Assembly: GCF_014211975.1 (NCBI RefSeq)
Contig: NZ_CP060084.1
Span: 3,793,001 to 3,857,000, forward strand
Direction: 5' to 3'
DNA from: Teredinibacter haidensis
GTDB lineage: Bacteria > Pseudomonadota > Gammaproteobacteria > Pseudomonadales > Cellvibrionaceae
Length of the DNA stretch: 64,000 bases
A program made the position numbers and the translations under genes. This document shows, one piece after another, positions 1 through 9,089 of the stretch. Each line of letters starts with the position of its first letter. Position 1 is the stretch's first letter. The notes beneath the pieces were generated by a model. That model did not search any database. It was not told where the DNA came from and saw nothing but the letters and a program-made list of their open reading frames with translations.

Positions 1-892
1 CACCAGCAATGATGGTGCCGATAGCGACAAACCAGCTAAATAGTTTAATACCAGAAAACAAACCCTCTACACGTTCGAAATTTTTCTGTGCATTCCAACT
101 TCCTATCACACCATTATCGTCTGGGTGTATGCGATGGCGCTCTTTAAGCAAACGAATCACTCTCGCCTCCACTACTGCCGCGTGAACGCCTTTTTTAGGC
201 GTCACCATAATGACATGCACATCATTGCGTTGATTAAAGGTTTTACGCAGTGTGTACTGGGACATATAAACCCGGTTTAAATCCCTTTGCGCCCAATCAT
301 TTAGCGCAGAGGGTGCAATAACACCAACCACCTGAAACGGCACACCCCACATTTTTATCAGGCCGCCAATAGCTTGCTCATCCTTATCAAACAGAATTTC
401 CCTCACGCGCTCGCCAATCACTACCGTTTTTCGACGTTCAAGCAGATCCAATTGATTGAGAAATCGTCCTTCGATTAAACGATAACCCTTAACATCCAAT
501 TCAATTGGCCAAATACCGGAAATTGTAAAAGTATCCCCCTTGACGCCGCGCGAAACAAAGTGATCACCGATACCGTTGTTGGGAGCAACTACATCAATAT
601 CGTCCATTTGCTTGATGGCTTCGATATCTCCATCGTTCATACGAATATAGCGACCCTTGATTAAACCTTTGTACGGAATACTCGTTGGGCGTCCGGACCA
701 TATATGCACAGAGTTCGTCAGCTTACCCATACTGGCCTTCGAACCGTTGCGCAAGCCATTACCGGCAGCCAGTAGGTTGACCAACATAAAAATACCCCAG
801 AACACGCCAAACGCTGTTAGAAAAGTGCGCAGCTTATGGCGGCGTACGCTATCAAAAATTTCTAACCAAAAGTCGCGATCAAAAAGTTGCAT
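1..892 (-). CDS. ABC transporter permease, MacB/FtsX type (3' end cut by window edge)
   Basis: Incomplete gene that starts at an ATG at 892 and reads leftward off the window with no stop. The N-terminus (start MQLFDRDFWLEI, then HKLRTFLTAFGVFWGIFML) matches the first membrane helix of MacB-type permeases, followed by a periplasmic MacB_PCD-like region. The visible part ends as the FtsX core begins. Its ATG overlaps the TAA of the preceding permease in a TAATG arrangement, implying translational coupling. It is clearly paralogous to that gene, so the transporter probably uses a permease heterodimer with the upstream ATPase. Substrate unknown; MacB/LolCDE relatives move lipoproteins, peptides or envelope components rather than importing sugars. 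Confidence 0.88.
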   Translation of the reverse strand, partial: MQLFDRDFWLEIFDSVRRHKLRTFLTAFGVFWGIFMLVNLLAAGNGLRNGSKASMGKLTNSVHIWSGRPTSIPYKGLIKGRYIRMNDGDIEAIKQMDDIDVVAPNNGIGDHFVSRGVKGDTFTISGIWPIELDVKGYRLIEGRFLNQLDLLERRKTVVIGERVREILFDKDEQAIGGLIKMWGVPFQVVGVIAPSALNDWAQRDLNRVYMSQYTLRKTFNQRNDVHVIMVTPKKGVHAAVVEARVIRLLKERHRIHPDDNGVIGSWNAQKNFERVEGLFSGIKLFSWFVAIGTIIAG

Positions 893-2160
893 TATTCCTC
901 CCGCATGGCTTCGATGGGATGAATTTTGGCTGCATGTATCGCGGGCGCCAACCCCGCCAGAGTACCCGCAGCCACGAGAATCACAACCGAGGTAAACGCA
1001 ACACCAATATCAATTTCCGGCGCGCCAAAAAAGCCAATGCTGCCACCCGCACTCGCCACTAATACCGCAACACCCTCTAAAATCCCCACCCCCAGAACCA
1101 ATCCAAAATAACCGGCTACCGCGGTAACCAAAATCGATTCGGTCAAAACCATAAAGACAATAGAACGAGGGGTTGCTCCCAGCGCCTTGCGCACACCAAT
1201 TTCACGCGTACGATCTTTAACGGTAATAATCATAATATTGCTGATACCAACAATACCGGCCATTAAGGTACCTAAACCCACAAACCAGATAAATGCGGTA
1301 ATTGCGCTAAAGACTTTTGTTGTATCTTCCGTTTGCCGCGCGAAATTAAATGCACGAATACCCCGCACATCATCGGGCGCTACGCGATGGCGCTGCTTTA
1401 AAAATTCAATTACGCGATCTTCCAGATCATAGGAATCAACACCCTCTTTAGGTGTTAAGGTTATTTGCCCAATTTTGTTGGCGCGGCCAAATGTTTTTTG
1501 AAAGGTGGACAAAGGAATATACACACGTTCCGACATGCGCCCCTCGCGACCGGAGTCGTAAAAAACGCCCACAACGGTGAGAACAATACCGTGAAATGTA
1601 ACCGTCTCCCCAACAGGATCGACACCCTCGCCAAATAGGTAGTCTCTTACGGCTGTACCAATAATGGCGACTTTTCGAATTTCGCCTGTATCTAAAAGAT
1701 TAAGCGTACGACCTGCGCGATAATCTAAAAAACGCTTAATATTGAAATATTCATCAGCCACACCCAACACACGATAAGCACCGGATTTTTCTTTGTGGGT
1801 TACATTGATCGTACTTCGCCAGCGCTCGCCCGCCGTATTTTCCGCCGAGAGAAATTGAAGCCCATCGAATTCCCGCCTAAGTGCGGCGATATCGTCTTCA
1901 TCAAATTCGATTTGGCGACCGTGGGGGACACCTCTGTAAGGAATGGCGGTTTTTCCTGAGCGAATCCATATACTGGAGCGGTCATCGCTGCCGAAACCAG
2001 CACTGATACCTCTTTCCAATCCCTTGCCCGCACCGAGTAGTAAAATCAGCATTAGTATGCCCCAGAACACACCAAAGGCAGTAAGAAACGTGCGCAATTT
2101 ATTTTTGCGTAGCGTAAATAGTATTTCCTGTAGGTTGTCCAATTCCATGGTACTACCCAT
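892..2160 (-). CDS. ABC transporter permease, MacB/FtsX type
   Basis: A 422-residue inner-membrane permease. One N-terminal helix (about residues 20-45, ending LLLGAGKGLERG) precedes a periplasmic MacB_PCD-like domain (about 50-270). Three C-terminal helices form the FtsX core, and the conserved KDRTREIGVRKALGATP segment lies before the second of them. The start overlaps the TAA of the ATPase gene (TAATG) and has GAGG five bases upstream, so the ATPase and both permeases are translationally coupled. The family uses ATP-driven mechanotransmission to act on periplasmic substrates. Here the operon is headed by a GH43 lipoprotein, so a link to export of surface lipoproteins or response to glycan products is possible but is inference. 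Confidence 0.9.
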   Translation of the reverse strand: MGSTMELDNLQEILFTLRKNKLRTFLTAFGVFWGILMLILLLGAGKGLERGISAGFGSDDRSSIWIRSGKTAIPYRGVPHGRQIEFDEDDIAALRREFDGLQFLSAENTAGERWRSTINVTHKEKSGAYRVLGVADEYFNIKRFLDYRAGRTLNLLDTGEIRKVAIIGTAVRDYLFGEGVDPVGETVTFHGIVLTVVGVFYDSGREGRMSERVYIPLSTFQKTFGRANKIGQITLTPKEGVDSYDLEDRVIEFLKQRHRVAPDDVRGIRAFNFARQTEDTTKVFSAITAFIWFVGLGTLMAGIVGISNIMIITVKDRTREIGVRKALGATPRSIVFMVLTESILVTAVAGYFGLVLGVGILEGVAVLVASAGGSIGFFGAPEIDIGVAFTSVVILVAAGTLAGLAPAIHAAKIHPIEAMREE

Positions 2161-2837
2161 TAAACCTCTGAGTGATGCGGAACGATATTGCCATCTCTAA
2201 TATGAATAACCCGTTCGGTTTGTGCCGCAATATCATCTTCGTGTGTCACAATAACGACGGTTTTCCCACTCTGATGCACCTCACGAAACAGCGCCATAAC
2301 CTCCTTCGAGGTAACGCTATCCAGGGCACCGGTCGGTTCGTCGGCAAGTATGACTTTTGGGTCGGTAATAAGGGCTCGAGCAACAGCAACTCGCTGTTTT
2401 TGGCCACCCGATAATTCACCCGGTAGATGCTTACTCCTATCACTTAAGCCCACTTTTTCGAGCAGTTCCGCCGCGCGTCGGTTGCGCTCTTTACGCGCTA
2501 CCTTTTGGTAATACAAAGGCAAAGCAACATTTTCCAACGCTGTTTTAAAAGGCAATAGGTTAAAGGATTGAAAAACAAAGCCCAGATGCTGATTACGCAA
2601 CGCCGCACTCTGACGCTCACTTAGATTACGAATGGGGATATCGGCCAAATAATATTCCCCACTATCGTAGCTATCCAATATGCCAAGAATATTCAGCAAG
2701 GTCGACTTCCCCGAACCAGACGAACCCATAATGGAAACTAGCTCGCCGGAGGCAATCGTTAAATCAACGCCCTTTAACACATGTAAACGCTGTGTATCGT
2801 TGCCGTAATATTTATGGAGTTTGGACAGTTTGATCAT
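2160..2837 (-). CDS. ABC transporter ATP-binding protein, MacB/LolD family
   Basis: A 225-residue cytoplasmic ATPase. Visible motifs are Walker A GSSGSGKST (about residues 38-46), the Q-loop in GFVFQSFNLLP, the signature LSGGQKQRVAVARAL, Walker B VILADEPTGALD and the switch histidine in VIVTHEDD. Length and motifs fit the LolD/MacB/FtsE group that partners FtsX-type permeases. It starts only nine bases after the GH43 stop codon and its own stop overlaps the next permease start, so GH43, ATPase and two permeases very probably form one transcript. No membrane-fusion protein is visible; it could lie left of the window. Confidence 0.93.
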   Translation of the reverse strand: MIKLSKLHKYYGNDTQRLHVLKGVDLTIASGELVSIMGSSGSGKSTLLNILGILDSYDSGEYYLADIPIRNLSERQSAALRNQHLGFVFQSFNLLPFKTALENVALPLYYQKVARKERNRRAAELLEKVGLSDRSKHLPGELSGGQKQRVAVARALITDPKVILADEPTGALDSVTSKEVMALFREVHQSGKTVVIVTHEDDIAAQTERVIHIRDGNIVPHHSEV

Positions 2838-2846
2838 ATTTTATGT

Positions 2847-4544
2847 TTACTCAATAATTCTTGCATGCATGCCAATATAACTGCCCACAAAACCGCCGGC
2901 TTTTTGCGTGCTCAGCACCGTGGCATCGAGCTTATTCGCCAGAGTAAGTACCTTACTCCAACCACTTCCACTCTCCAGCTGATAAGACAGCGAAAGCTCG
3001 CCTTTGTCACCCTCCACTATAAATTTAATCTGCTTGGTATCTACCAGTTTCCCAAGCTTTTGCGCTGTTACCGGCTTATCTGCCATGTCGACGCTTAGCC
3101 AATACTCACCGTTACGCAGGCTTAAATAGAAAAAATAATGGGCCTGCTCGCTTTGAAACACCGTTACCCCAGCGTGTACACTCTCACTTAAGGCAGCGAC
3201 CATATCCGCTTCCGCTCTGTAGCTCAAATTTTGCTGTCGACGACCAACAAAAACCGGCTGCTCCAGTTGCGATAATTTTACGCTGTTGGGCGTCAAGCTT
3301 AAGCCACCATTTCCCTTCAACTTCATCCAAGATGAGTCGCCTCCGCGTAACATATTCCACTGCCACCCCAAACGACCACTGTCAAACTTGTCCCGATGAA
3401 TGATATTCCCCGTCAGCGCTTGTGCATTAACGGTAACGTCCAGCCCTTTGGGCGCTGTTTGACGATAGGGAATGGCTTCACCTGCTGCAAGGATAACAGG
3501 CCAACCGTCCTTCCAGCTTACCGGCAGCAAGAAGGTTTCTCGACCCGTATTAAAATAGTGCTGCTCGTAGTTGCGGGTGGCAAGAAAAACCGCCCACCAG
3601 CTACCATCGTCGAGCTGTACCATGTCTGCATGGCCTGCCGTAGCTATCGGACTTTCCCGAGCGGTATCTAGATCCCGCTGCGTTAGGATTGGATTTTCCG
3701 TGTACGCTTCAAACGGCTGCTCCAAACTACGGCTGCGGAAAACAACTTCCGAGTGGCTCTCTGCCGTGCCACCCTCGGCACACATCAGATAATACCAACC
3801 GTTAATTTTGTACAAATGTGGCCCTTCAACCCAAACCGGCTTTTTACTGAGATCCACTCCGCCGTTGACAATCACTTTACCGGAGTTGGGTACCACCTGC
3901 ATTTTGGAAAGATCGAACTCCCACTTCCAGATCGCGCGATGCCCGTTATACAGGGGCTCACCAATGGGAGGCCCATTATGGGTGATATAGGTGCGTCCGT
4001 CCTCATCAAAAAAAATCGATGGATCAATACCGTCGATTTCCGGTAAGTAGTAGGGATCCGACCACTCACCAGCGGGATCAGTTGCGGTTACAACAAAATT
4101 GCCCCCAGCCCCATCAACACCCGTGGTAATCACATAAAAAGTACCTTCGTGGTAGCGGATAGTTGGCGCGTATATTCCACGGGAAACACTGGCACCTGTT
4201 AGCTTCAACTGGCTTTCGCGGGTTAGCACGTAGCCCAAGGGCTCCCAGTCCACTAGATTAGTACTGCGATGAATGGGAATACCGGGGAAGTAACTGAAGG
4301 AAGAGTTCACCATATAGAACTCATCGCCTACACGCACAATACTGGGGTCTGGGTAGAAGCCCGCCGCTATGGGATTTTGGTATTCACCCTCGGCGAGTGG
4401 CTTTGAGAAGAGGGGGTCTTTGCCTTGGTATTGGAAATGGGTGAAGGTGGCATCGTCAAATGCTGGTTTGTTGTGAATCGAGACATTGTTGCAACCGACC
4501 AAAATAATTGCTGTCAACGTAAATCCGACTATTTTTTTAATCAT
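2847..4544 (-). CDS. GH43 family glycosidase, lipoprotein (xylosidase/arabinofuranosidase-like)
   Basis: About 565 residues. I place the start at the ATG at 4544: the longer frame from 4571 begins in the loop of a terminator hairpin, whereas 4544 has GGGG just upstream and gives a lipoprotein signal ending in LVGC. The GH43 five-bladed propeller is recognisable from the catalytic-base segment FYPDPSIVR, the second Asp in DGIDPSIF and the acid in VEGPHLYK, plus GHADMVQ and GRETFLLP, typical of beta-xylosidases and arabinofuranosidases. The last 190 residues form a concanavalin-like beta-sandwich typical of two-domain GH43 enzymes. Next to GH115 and uronate genes, removal of xylose or arabinose from xylan oligosaccharides is the best guess; exact specificity is not readable. 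Confidence 0.9.
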   Translation of the reverse strand: MIKKIVGFTLTAIILVGCNNVSIHNKPAFDDATFTHFQYQGKDPLFSKPLAEGEYQNPIAAGFYPDPSIVRVGDEFYMVNSSFSYFPGIPIHRSTNLVDWEPLGYVLTRESQLKLTGASVSRGIYAPTIRYHEGTFYVITTGVDGAGGNFVVTATDPAGEWSDPYYLPEIDGIDPSIFFDEDGRTYITHNGPPIGEPLYNGHRAIWKWEFDLSKMQVVPNSGKVIVNGGVDLSKKPVWVEGPHLYKINGWYYLMCAEGGTAESHSEVVFRSRSLEQPFEAYTENPILTQRDLDTARESPIATAGHADMVQLDDGSWWAVFLATRNYEQHYFNTGRETFLLPVSWKDGWPVILAAGEAIPYRQTAPKGLDVTVNAQALTGNIIHRDKFDSGRLGWQWNMLRGGDSSWMKLKGNGGLSLTPNSVKLSQLEQPVFVGRRQQNLSYRAEADMVAALSESVHAGVTVFQSEQAHYFFYLSLRNGEYWLSVDMADKPVTAQKLGKLVDTKQIKFIVEGDKGELSLSYQLESGSGWSKVLTLANKLDATVLSTQKAGGFVGSYIGMHARIIE

Positions 4545-4558
4545 TATGTTACCCCAAA

Positions 4559-4590
4559 AAAAACCCCTCATTTTAGGGAGGGGTTTTTAT
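4559..4590. terminator. Intrinsic terminator between CBM lipoprotein and GH43
   Basis: Arms at 4559-4569 and 4578-4588 pair as AAAAACCCCTC with GAGGGGTTTTT around an eight-base loop, with A and T tracts on both sides, so it can work in either direction. It lies 33 bases after the lipoprotein stop and 14 before the GH43 start. It probably lowers GH43-ABC expression relative to the lipoprotein, as is common for SusC/D-like or maltose-type loci. Confidence 0.75.
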
Positions 4591-4622
4591 TTTAAAACGC
4601 TACGCTAAAAAAGCGTCCGCAT

Positions 4623-6386
4623 TTACTGTGCTGCTGCAGCCGAAACTGAAATATTATCGACAGAAACAGTTCCTGTTGCCGCTTGTCCGTCCTGACCAAT
4701 AACCTCAAAGCCAATTTGGTTAATTAAGGTTAAATCGAAGCCCTCGCTGGCATAACCAAAACCATCCAACTGAATATCACTTATCGTCACGGTCGACCAT
4801 GCATCACCACCACTGGAAAGGTTAGTAGTATTGATATTGATCCAACCCAAGCCGCCATACCTGGAGCTTTCGTCGTTCAGAAATACTTGAACCACCAATT
4901 TACCATCGTCGAAATAGCTTTGCGGAATATTTAAATCTACAGAGATTTCACCACCTGTTAAATCAAGTGTTTGGGGAAGCGCTGAGCGCACAATGAACGC
5001 CTCATTAGCTCCGCCAACCCACGTTGGAGTGAGCTCCAGAGCACCATTGGCAACGATCATAGTGCCCGCTAAACTACTGGTATCTATTTCGAAAGAACCG
5101 CTATCGCCATCTTCACCTTCTTCTGTAAAACAGAAATCAGCTTCACACGCAACGGACGGAGAGCTAGAGCTAGAGCTAGAGCTTTCGCTGGCCGGTACCA
5201 CCGTTAAAGCATCAACATAATAGGAGGCCACATCACTATCACTTTCGAAGTAAACATAGAGTTCTGTCTGATTGTCTACCTGGTCATTCGTGAAGGTACC
5301 CTTCAACTCCACCCAATCAGAGTCGGTAGCATCGACAGAAACCACATTCGGGTATGCTTCGCCTGAAGCATCGGCCACCTTAACACTCATGGTAATTTTG
5401 GCGGCTTCAGGTGAAGCAAGCTTCACAAATGCAGTAAATTCATACTCTGCATTATCTTCTATCTCACCCAATAAAGGGTATCCGCCGCCTTGCCAGGTCG
5501 CAGTTCTGCCTGATACTAGAAGGCTATAACTTCCTTCGTACACCTCAGTTTCTTCTATAGCCAGTGTAACGCCACCGTGCATAAGCCATGGGCCCGTTTC
5601 GCCGGTTTCCAAATTCGTGTTCAATAGATCGGGGATCGATGCACTGGATGAGCTAGAACTGGAATCAGAAGAACTGGAATCAGAAGAACTGGAATCAGAA
5701 GAACTGGAATCAGAAGAACTGGAATCAGAAGTAAGATATTCATGAACAGCGAAATCATCTAAATAAATGTCTGCGCCGATATTTTCTGCATAACCCATAT
5801 GCACGGGTAAGTTAATGACAGTAACGTCTTCTGTGACCTCGAAATCAAAAGTAACTTCCTGCCATTCACCAGTAAGATCAAGTTCTAGGGATTCAAAGGT
5901 TGTATAGGGATCTTCTGTCATAACCGCATTAAACATGACTTTGGCTCCAGCGCTACCTATCACCCAACCAGAAAAGGCATAAGTCTTGTCTTTTTCTACC
6001 GGAACCAGAGTTGGGCCAATTTGAATATCCCATCTATTTGCTTCAGCGGGGAAGGTCGTGACTGTCGTTTTTACAGAATTCGCGCCCGACTTAAACTCAA
6101 CACTGTCTACTGCAACAGTCGCGTACTCTTTAGTTTCAAGCATCCAGTCGGTCGCTTCTGTTGCGCTGGCTTCCGCGTCACCATTTATGACAATATTGAC
6201 ATCGGAAAGAGTGGGCCCAGACGAAGAGCTTGAACTGGACTCAGAGCTGGAACTCGCAGCCACAAATGGCGAATCATAGTTCGCGCCAAAACCTAGATCA
6301 TCGAGCCCGCACGCAGTAAGGGATAAGATGGCGCCCCCTACAAACAGACTCCTATACATTTTTTTTGTCAGATTATTGTTAAGCAT
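4623..6386 (-). CDS. Lipoprotein with three carbohydrate-binding-like modules and poly-Ser linkers, no catalytic domain
   Basis: 587 residues. The signal peptide ends in the lipobox LTAC (Cys26), and GAGGG six bases upstream supports the start. Three beta-sandwich modules follow, separated by serine linkers: module A (about 59-218, ending IYLDDFAVHEY), a Ser/Asp linker (219-248), module B (about 250-400, ending YYVDALTVVPA), a Ser linker (401-409), and module C (about 412-587, ending VSVDNISVSA). The closing D-D/N-F/I/L pattern and the GDAE and NLETG openings are typical of CBM4/CBM9/CBM22-like folds, but I cannot assign CBM families. I see no hydrolase motif. Likely a surface glycan-binding protein that holds xylan near the cell, comparable in role to SusE/F of Bacteroidetes (inference). 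Confidence 0.8.
   Translation of the reverse strand: MLNNNLTKKMYRSLFVGGAILSLTACGLDDLGFGANYDSPFVAASSSSESSSSSSSGPTLSDVNIVINGDAEASATEATDWMLETKEYATVAVDSVEFKSGANSVKTTVTTFPAEANRWDIQIGPTLVPVEKDKTYAFSGWVIGSAGAKVMFNAVMTEDPYTTFESLELDLTGEWQEVTFDFEVTEDVTVINLPVHMGYAENIGADIYLDDFAVHEYLTSDSSSSDSSSSDSSSSDSSSSDSSSSSSSASIPDLLNTNLETGETGPWLMHGGVTLAIEETEVYEGSYSLLVSGRTATWQGGGYPLLGEIEDNAEYEFTAFVKLASPEAAKITMSVKVADASGEAYPNVVSVDATDSDWVELKGTFTNDQVDNQTELYVYFESDSDVASYYVDALTVVPASESSSSSSSSPSVACEADFCFTEEGEDGDSGSFEIDTSSLAGTMIVANGALELTPTWVGGANEAFIVRSALPQTLDLTGGEISVDLNIPQSYFDDGKLVVQVFLNDESSRYGGLGWININTTNLSSGGDAWSTVTISDIQLDGFGYASEGFDLTLINQIGFEVIGQDGQAATGTVSVDNISVSAAAAQ
5656..5730 (-). repeat. 15-bp tandem repeat encoding a Ser-Ser-Ser-Ser-Asp linker
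   Basis: Five exact copies of GAACTGGAATCAGAA, read on the minus strand as SSSSD units between binding modules A and B. A 15-bp unit keeps the reading frame whatever the copy number, so strand slippage would only lengthen or shorten the linker. Confidence 0.9.
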
Positions 6387-7187
6387 TTTCTACCCTCAGT
6401 TATTTTTTTATTCGCGTGCAAGTCTCGCTCACCCGGCCTCACCGAAACGAAGTCCAATGCTCGAGCACATATAGTCTGATAGACTTTATCCTAATTTTTT
6501 ACTGGAAGAAAGCCATTTTCTTATAGATTCGAATCAAGCTTTCATCTACATCAATTGGTTTGATATCGTTCAATGATTGTACGCTTTTTATTCGTTTTGA
6601 CCCACAAGCCAAAAAATGAGCCGCACAAAAAGCAACGACGTCCTCAGACAAAGCATTTCTGGCGCACTAGTATACATTGAATAGATTGCAGTTAAACTTT
6701 TCACTCCTCCAAAAACGCTCCCTCAGCCCGAGGAATATCGACAAAAATCAAATACGCCTCGTTGATTTTTGCTGCTCAGACAGCCAATGCCTAGCGGATA
6801 GATTACGCGCAGAGTAGCTTGTGAATGACATATTTCACGCCTCACCAGCTAGCTCAAAGTGTAACTTAACTGAATTTATAACCTGGTACTGCGAAGGTGG
6901 CTTGCCCCCAAATAAAACCAGGCATATACCCATACCCACCGATTAAACAAATTGGCCCAAAATATGGGGGCTAACAGAGGCCTCCGAGATACCGTCTCGA
7001 TACTCATAAGCTAAACGTTCCAATGATCCCCACCCTCAAGGCAATGAATACACTTAAAGACCAACTCACGTTAACATCGAACCATAAAACTAAGCCCTTT
7101 ATTCACTGCGTTCGCACCTAGGCTGCTCAACAGCTTATCCCATAGGGTTCACTTTCACTGCGGCACTAGCAAAGTGTAGACAAGCAT
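6387..7187. other. Gene-free region upstream of the CBM lipoprotein
   Basis: About 800 bases with no convincing open reading frame on either strand. It must hold the promoter of the leftward CBM lipoprotein. The only notable site is a GTATAC-centred element at 6666-6676, annotated separately. The length is unusual for this window; a small RNA or a decayed gene cannot be excluded by eye. Confidence 0.5.
6666..6676 (-). promoter_or_regulatory. Candidate operator TGTATACTAGT
   Basis: Read on the minus strand, this 11-mer is identical to the one at 16847-16857 ahead of the mannonate dehydratase gene, and its TGTATAC core recurs at 13028-13034 ahead of GH115. GntR-family hexuronate regulators (UxuR/ExuR type) use GTATAC-centred palindromes, so a shared uronate-responsive operator is plausible. 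It lies about 280 bases from the lipoprotein start, which is far for a simple operator. Confidence 0.35.
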
Positions 7188-7223
7188 AAAAAAGCCCGGC
7201 TAATTTCTTAGCCGGGCTTTTTT
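7188..7223. terminator. Bidirectional intrinsic terminator
   Basis: Perfect 16-bp inverted repeat (7188-7203 with 7208-7223) of the form AAAAAAGCCCGGCTAA / TTAGCCGGGCTTTTTT with a four-base loop. It lies 115 bases beyond the stop of the leftward lipoprotein gene at 7338 and should end that transcript. Confidence 0.9.
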
Positions 7224-7337
7224 ACAGGAAGTATCGGCGCCCCCGTAAGTGCGGTAGACATTCCAAACGTTCCGTGCCTGGAATACGCTACTTAACTCTT
7301 ATTAAAAAGCGGAAACACGCAATACTGGAGCCCGCGA

Positions 7338-9089
7338 TTAAAGGCTAAAACCCATATTATCAAGATAGACAACCTTCGCATCAGCGGTTGCGTTTTTAAT
7401 ATGTATTTCGTCAATCGCATCCATACCACTAAAGTCACTTAAAGGTAACGAGAAATCGGTCCACTCACCATCTACGGCGGTTACAGTGGAGCCATCGGCA
7501 TCGCCACAAGCGCTACCACAGAGCTGGACAACAATATCTGCGTCGCCAGTGCCTTCGGGGACATAAATGGAGAAGTTAAAGGTCGTCAGGCCTTCCGCTA
7601 CCGCATCCCAAGGGCGTACTGCAGCAGCAATTTGTAAGGCTCCCCATGAACTCGCGTCCCAATCCAGCTTCACAGCGGCTGCACCTTCTTTAACAGTCTC
7701 AACTGAATCAAACGTATAAGTTCCACCCCAACCGCCCCAGGCTTCGAATGCCGCATCTACCGCATCGAGGTATACAGGAACATCGAGTTCCGGTGCCGCT
7801 TTATCAAAGCCTATGTCGTCAACGTAAACAACTTTGGCCTGATCCGTTGGGTTTTTCACCAAAATCTCGTTCACGGTTGCAAATGCAGGAAAATCAGCTA
7901 AAGGTAGGTCAAAGTGTGTCCACTGACCTCCTATTGCCGTTACTACGGCGCCCGCATTATCATCACAAGAAGACACTCCGTCACAAAGCTTAACCTGAAC
8001 ATCGGCATCCGCCTCACCTTCTGGTACATAAGCAGAAAAATGGAAGCTTGTGTAGTCAGCCGGATCCTGGTCACTGCCAGCAATCTGCAGAGCACCCCAG
8101 CTACTCGCAGTCCACTCCAACTTAACAGCGGAGATGCCCGTGCTGACAAACTCGCTACTCTGCCAAGTGTACGAACCACCCCAGCCATCATAAGCCGTGA
8201 AGCCATCGGCAACATCTTCCTGATAAACCGGCAAACCAAATACAGGGGGTATACCCGGTGCAGCAGTGGGGATAGGGGTAGGGATGGGCGTAGGGGTAGG
8301 GGTAGGCTTGAGATCACCGACATAGGGCTCAAGCAAAACATTATCGATAAAAATATACTGTTCGTTATCGATAAGCTCAAGATCCGGACTCTGATCTTTC
8401 AAGGTCATGCTAATACCAATACCAGCAACAGAGGAGATATTAAAGTCCTCATCTGCATCGGCAAATCCGTTGGCATCGAGCACAATATCAAACCAGCGGC
8501 CGCGAGGCTCGCCTACAGAAGGGTCTTCTTTACGCTGCTTGAAGCCAAAACCTTCGTCGCTGTAATCACTGCCCAGCAAATCGAATACGTTAACCCATGA
8601 GGTTGCGTTAGCACGATTACCTTCGGAATCAACAAGAGGGATCTGGAAACCTAAATAGTATCGATCATCTTCAATATTTCCGGGATCTCCATCTGAATTC
8701 CATGGATTCTGGTCGGTGAAAAACGCGGGCAGGTATATGGATAGGTAAATCTTTCCATAATCTAGATCAACAGGCGCATCGAGGGTGCCGATAACCTGCA
8801 GGTTATCGTCATTTTCCAACCAGCCTGTAGGCAATATCTGCAGGGAATTTGACTGAGCGTGTATGTCAAACCCAACTGCGACGTTACCCGCACTTTCGTC
8901 GGCCCAATCATTCAGTTGAGATGCGTCGCTAAAATCCCAATTCCATTCTCTCTCTACCAGTTCCACGGGGGCTGGTGTCGGAGCGGTTTGCCCGTACAGT
9001 GGATTTTCTGGCCCCAGATCAAGATCAGAGCCGCCGCAAGCCGTAAGGGCAGCTACCGCACACCCCAGCAATAAATTTTTATTCAGCAT
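7338..9089 (-). CDS. Lipoprotein with binding-like module and two tandem repeats, no catalytic domain
   Basis: About 583 residues. I choose the ATG at 9089 (GAGG six bases upstream) over one 27 bases earlier; it gives a clean signal with lipobox LTAC (Cys18). An N-terminal beta-sandwich module (about 45-258) is followed by a Pro-Thr linker (260-280) and two homologous repeats of about 145 residues (287-429 and 437-583). Both repeats share the pattern PVY..D..DAF.A..GWGG.YT and SSWGALQIA. I see no glycosidase, lyase or esterase motif. The gene is divergent from a large TBDR, so it probably presents glycan to that receptor at the outer membrane, a SusD/E-like role (inference). The repeats belong to no family I can name. 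Confidence 0.78.
   Translation of the reverse strand: MLNKNLLLGCAVAALTACGGSDLDLGPENPLYGQTAPTPAPVELVEREWNWDFSDASQLNDWADESAGNVAVGFDIHAQSNSLQILPTGWLENDDNLQVIGTLDAPVDLDYGKIYLSIYLPAFFTDQNPWNSDGDPGNIEDDRYYLGFQIPLVDSEGNRANATSWVNVFDLLGSDYSDEGFGFKQRKEDPSVGEPRGRWFDIVLDANGFADADEDFNISSVAGIGISMTLKDQSPDLELIDNEQYIFIDNVLLEPYVGDLKPTPTPTPIPTPIPTAAPGIPPVFGLPVYQEDVADGFTAYDGWGGSYTWQSSEFVSTGISAVKLEWTASSWGALQIAGSDQDPADYTSFHFSAYVPEGEADADVQVKLCDGVSSCDDNAGAVVTAIGGQWTHFDLPLADFPAFATVNEILVKNPTDQAKVVYVDDIGFDKAAPELDVPVYLDAVDAAFEAWGGWGGTYTFDSVETVKEGAAAVKLDWDASSWGALQIAAAVRPWDAVAEGLTTFNFSIYVPEGTGDADIVVQLCGSACGDADGSTVTAVDGEWTDFSLPLSDFSGMDAIDEIHIKNATADAKVVYLDNMGFSL

Noticed and set aside
657..995. 112-codon plus-strand frame
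   Set aside because: Lies antisense to the two MacB-type permeases, which have clear family features; a shadow frame.
7914..8600. 228-codon plus-strand frame
   Set aside because: Antisense to the repeat-containing lipoprotein, no start signal or domain.
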